Shown here: in pieces, positions 5,681 to 7,903 of the stretch | Layout: each line of letters begins with the position of its first letter | Position numbering within the stretch: the stretch's first letter is position 1 | Assembly: GCA_915063485.1 (NCBI GenBank) | Contig: CAJZDJ010000089.1 | Coordinates: 1-7,903, forward strand | Source: an uncultured Actinomyces sp. | GTDB taxonomy: Bacteria; Actinomycetota; Actinomycetes; Actinomycetales; Actinomycetaceae | Reading direction: 5' to 3' | DNA length: 7,903 nucleotides | Program-made: the position numbers and the translations under genes | Notes under the pieces: model-generated | Seen by the model: the letters and a program-made list of their open reading frames with translations, nothing else | Database searches by the model: none | What the model was told of the DNA's origin: nothing

Positions 5681-6808
5681 ATGTCACTCTTCATCGATAT
5701 CCACGTCCTGCAGACCCTGCCCCCCTCGAACCCGAACCGTGATGACACCGGCGCCCCTAAGAGCGCAACCTTCGGTGGTGTCAGCCGTATGCGCATCTCC
5801 TCGCAGGCCATCAAGCGCGCTACCCGCCAAGACTTCGAGAAGAAGATCTCTAACGGTAACTACGGCGTTCGTACCAAGCTCATCGTTGACCTGGTTGCTC
5901 GCGCCATCGTAGCCAAGCGCCCGGACCTAGAGGCTCAGGCTGCAGACCTGGCGGAAATGGGGCTGAAGGCCATCGGTTTCAAGCTCACCGAGCCGCGTGG
6001 CAACAAGAGCGAAAAGCAACTGGCGGAAGCAGGGTTCCTGGTATTCCTATCCGCTAAGCAGATTGACCACGTGGCAGAGGCGCTGGTCTCTGTGGCTGGC
6101 GAGGATGACCCGGAGAAAGCCTTCAAGGCGCTCAAGCCCCGCAACTTGGTAGACACTGACCACTCCATTGACATCGCCTTGTTTGGTCGCATGGTTGCTG
6201 AGCCTAACTCGCTAAACGTTGACGCCGCCTGCCAGGTGGCCCACGCTATCGGTGTGGGCGCGGTTGAGCGCGAGTACGACTACTACACCGCCGTCGACGA
6301 CAAGAAGCGCCAGGATGACGAGGCTGACGCAGGTGCAGGCATGATCGGCACCATCGAGTTCGCTTCGGCCACGGTCTACCGCTACGCCACGATTAACGTG
6401 GAGCTGCTACGGGAAAACCTGGGTGATGAGGCTGTGGCAGAAGAAGCCATTAAGCTCTTTGTAGACAGCTTCGTGCGCTCCATGCCCACCGGCAAGATCA
6501 CCACCTTCGCTAACCGCACCCTACCGGACGCGGTACTGGTGCAGGTACGTGACGACCAGCCCATCAACCTGGCTGGCGCCTTCGAAGATCCTATCGTGGC
6601 TAAGGGGCGTGGATTCGCAGACCCGGCTATCAAGCGGTTTGTGGAATTTGAGTCGCAGCTGCGCGAGCTCACCGGCATGGACCCGGTATCCTCCATCGTC
6701 TCCTGGACTACGCCGCGCGGCGCGGGCTTTGATGCCCTGGGCGACCAGGTGTCTCTAGCCGAGCTGGGTGGGGCTACTGCAGACGTGGTGCGAGCAATCG
6801 ATGAGTAA
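5681..6808 (+). CDS. cas7e: Cas7e / Cse4 / CasC, Cascade backbone subunit
   Basis: Cas7e forms the six-copy backbone that holds the crRNA; each subunit kinks the guide and flips out every sixth base. The 375-aa product begins MSLFIDIHVLQTLPPSNPNRDD and has the basic segment SRMRISSQAIKRATR (35-49) and SIDIALFGRM (162-171), all hallmarks of the family, close to the 363-aa E. coli length. The ATG at 5681 has AAAGGA (5668-5673) 7 bases upstream; the in-frame GTG at 5651 would add ten unlike residues and overlap cse2. It follows a 26-base gap, the only real gap in the operon. Codons look more optimised (AAG, CTG, GTT, ACC) than in cas3, as expected for the most abundant subunit. Its 6-nt periodicity bears directly on the mini-CRISPR guide. 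Confidence 0.97.
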   Translation: MSLFIDIHVLQTLPPSNPNRDDTGAPKSATFGGVSRMRISSQAIKRATRQDFEKKISNGNYGVRTKLIVDLVARAIVAKRPDLEAQAADLAEMGLKAIGFKLTEPRGNKSEKQLAEAGFLVFLSAKQIDHVAEALVSVAGEDDPEKAFKALKPRNLVDTDHSIDIALFGRMVAEPNSLNVDAACQVAHAIGVGAVEREYDYYTAVDDKKRQDDEADAGAGMIGTIEFASATVYRYATINVELLRENLGDEAVAEEAIKLFVDSFVRSMPTGKITTFANRTLPDAVLVQVRDDQPINLAGAFEDPIVAKGRGFADPAIKRFVEFESQLRELTGMDPVSSIVSWTTPRGAGFDALGDQVSLAELGGATADVVRAIDE

Positions 6809-7520
6809 GGTACTCGTCCTGAGGCTGGCTGGCCCCATGCAGTCATGGGGCTCCTCCAGCCGGTTCACACGCCGCTCAACCGAGGCTTTTCCCACGAAAA
6901 GCGCTCTGGTTGGCCTCCTAGCAGCAGCCCAGGGGCGCCGTCGGGTAGATCCCATTGAGGACTTAGCCCAGCTGCGCGTGGCGGTGCGGGTAGACCAGCC
7001 CGGCCAGCTACTTCGCGATTTCCACACGGCCCACCGTGGCGAGGTCTCGATGCCCCTGTCTGACCGCTTTTACTGGGCTGACGCGGCTTTCGGTGCCTTC
7101 ATTGAGGGGCCCGATGAGCTGATTGAAGCCCTGGCGCAGGCAATTGTGCGGCCCGTATTCCCGCTCTACCTGGGTAGGCGTGCCTGCCCACCCACTATGC
7201 CCCTGCGTTTAGCAGTTCACGACGGCGCCGCTTGGGATGCCCTGCAGGCAACCCCCTGGTTGGCTGCAAAGTTCTACCAGCGCAAGCAACGTCACGAGTC
7301 TCGCGTGAGCCTGCGCGTGGTGGCAGATCAGGGGATTATCCCGGCCGAGGTGGGAACTGCCTGTGGGCGCACCTTGCAGGATGTGCCTGTCAGCTTCGAT
7401 TCTCAGCGCCGCCGCTACAGCCTGCGCACTGTTGAAGAGACGCGAATTGAGGTAGAAAACCCTGAATTTGTGCCAGAGCCCATGCCCGCTTTGACTCATG
7501 ATCCGATGGAGGTGCTCTGA
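6801..7520 (+). CDS. cas5e: Cas5e / CasD, crRNA 5'-handle binding subunit
   Basis: Cas5e caps the 5' end of the crRNA and grips the 8-nt handle next to Cse1. The 239-aa protein begins MSKVLVLRLAGPMQSWGSSS, the classic Cas5 N-terminal strand and glycine/tryptophan motif, and continues with PTKSALVGLLAAAQG (31-45), typical of Cas5e. The E. coli protein is 224 aa. The ATG at 6801 lies inside the end of cas7e (8-base overlap) and lacks a strong ribosome site, so translation probably depends on coupling to cas7e. The GTG at 6768 would extend the protein into a non-family sequence and was not used. Confidence 0.96.
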   Translation: MSKVLVLRLAGPMQSWGSSSRFTRRSTEAFPTKSALVGLLAAAQGRRRVDPIEDLAQLRVAVRVDQPGQLLRDFHTAHRGEVSMPLSDRFYWADAAFGAFIEGPDELIEALAQAIVRPVFPLYLGRRACPPTMPLRLAVHDGAAWDALQATPWLAAKFYQRKQRHESRVSLRVVADQGIIPAEVGTACGRTLQDVPVSFDSQRRRYSLRTVEETRIEVENPEFVPEPMPALTHDPMEVL

Positions 7521-7903
7521 TGTTTCTAACGCGTATCTACCTAAACCCGCATCGTCGAGGAGCACGGAATTTAATGCGTAGTCGGCAGACGATGCACGCG
7601 GCGGTTCTAAACTGCTTCCCTCCCGGCTCTCTCGACGACGCCGCAGCTCCGCGCGTGCTGTGGCGGCTGGACCGGGTCGCTACCCGATCGGGTCAGCCGT
7701 TGCAGGGCAGCCCCGCCTATGGGCTGTTCATTTCCAGCCCGGTGCCGCCTGACCCCTCGCACATTGTTGAGACGGCGGGTTACGACACTGACGGTGGTGT
7801 AGTGGTGCGCGAGCTTGACGGGTTCCTGGACCGGCTTGAAGCCGGGCAGCGTTGGGGTTTTCGCCTCTGCGTAAACCCCACATTCAGGGATAAGGGTCAG
7901 CTT
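7520..7903 (+). CDS. cas6e: Cas6e / Cse3 / CasE crRNA endonuclease, 5' part (runs off window)
   Basis: Cas6e cuts the pre-crRNA at the base of the repeat hairpin and stays bound to the 3' hairpin in Cascade. The first 128 codons are present and the frame is open to the window edge; the complete family protein is about 200-220 aa. The N-terminus MFLTRIYLNPHRRGARNLMR and RVLWRLDR (45-52) are typical. H26 (in RQTMHAAVL) lies where the catalytic histidine of the family is found, H26 in the Thermus enzyme. The start overlaps the cas5e stop by one base (TGATG), and GGAGG (7508-7512) lies 7 bases upstream. It is the predicted processing enzyme of the 105-180 RNA, whose hairpins keep the CCCC/GGGG stem this enzyme recognises. 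Confidence 0.95.
   Translation, partial: MFLTRIYLNPHRRGARNLMRSRQTMHAAVLNCFPPGSLDDAAAPRVLWRLDRVATRSGQPLQGSPAYGLFISSPVPPDPSHIVETAGYDTDGGVVVRELDGFLDRLEAGQRWGFRLCVNPTFRDKGQL

Overview
The window holds the 5' part of a type I-E CRISPR-Cas locus, all on the + strand: a 386-base regulatory region, then cas3, cse1 (cas8e), cse2 (cas11), cas7e, cas5e and the first 128 codons of cas6e, which runs off the right edge. The genes are tightly packed: four of the five junctions overlap and the fifth has a 26-base gap, so they are almost certainly one operon. No CRISPR array and no cas1/cas2 lie inside the window; the usual I-E order places them further right. The moderately high GC content, purine-rich Shine-Dalgarno sites, frequent CTA/CTAG and the protein character (990-aa Cas3, 556-aa Cse1, 213-aa Cse2) suggest an actinobacterium, perhaps near the Actinomycetaceae. 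That placement is inference.

The notable part is the region in front of cas3. Positions 105-180 look like a one-unit, degenerate I-E mini-CRISPR. A decayed repeat with an intact hairpin (105-131) ends in an 8-nt handle-like sequence (ATGACCCT, 124-131). A 20-nt guide follows (132-151), then a second repeat-like element whose hairpin (157-172) runs straight into a T-tract and doubles as an intrinsic terminator. The guide matches the DNA just upstream of cas3 at 237-256, directly after an AAG trinucleotide (234-236), the canonical I-E PAM. In the first 14 guide positions 12 match. The two mismatches are at positions 6 and 12, the positions that I-E Cascade flips out and does not read. Most of positions 15-20 do not match. 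This is the expected design of a cas-repressing guide RNA (creR type): Cascade can bind the cas promoter but should not form a full R-loop or license Cas3 cleavage.

Proposed working: the RNA from about 105-180 is processed by Cas6e and loaded into Cascade (Cse1-Cse2-Cas7-Cas5-Cas6e). The complex then sits on 234-256 and reduces transcription of its own operon. Low Cascade, competition from abundant ordinary crRNAs, or anti-CRISPR inhibition would lift the repression. A 20-nt guide is 12 nt (two 6-nt Cas7 modules) shorter than the usual 32, so a shortened Cascade is predicted. The rest of the leader holds a tandem 10-bp repeat (71-98), a candidate extended -10 (257-265), a small hairpin (294-308) and a possible 16-codon upstream ORF (334-384).
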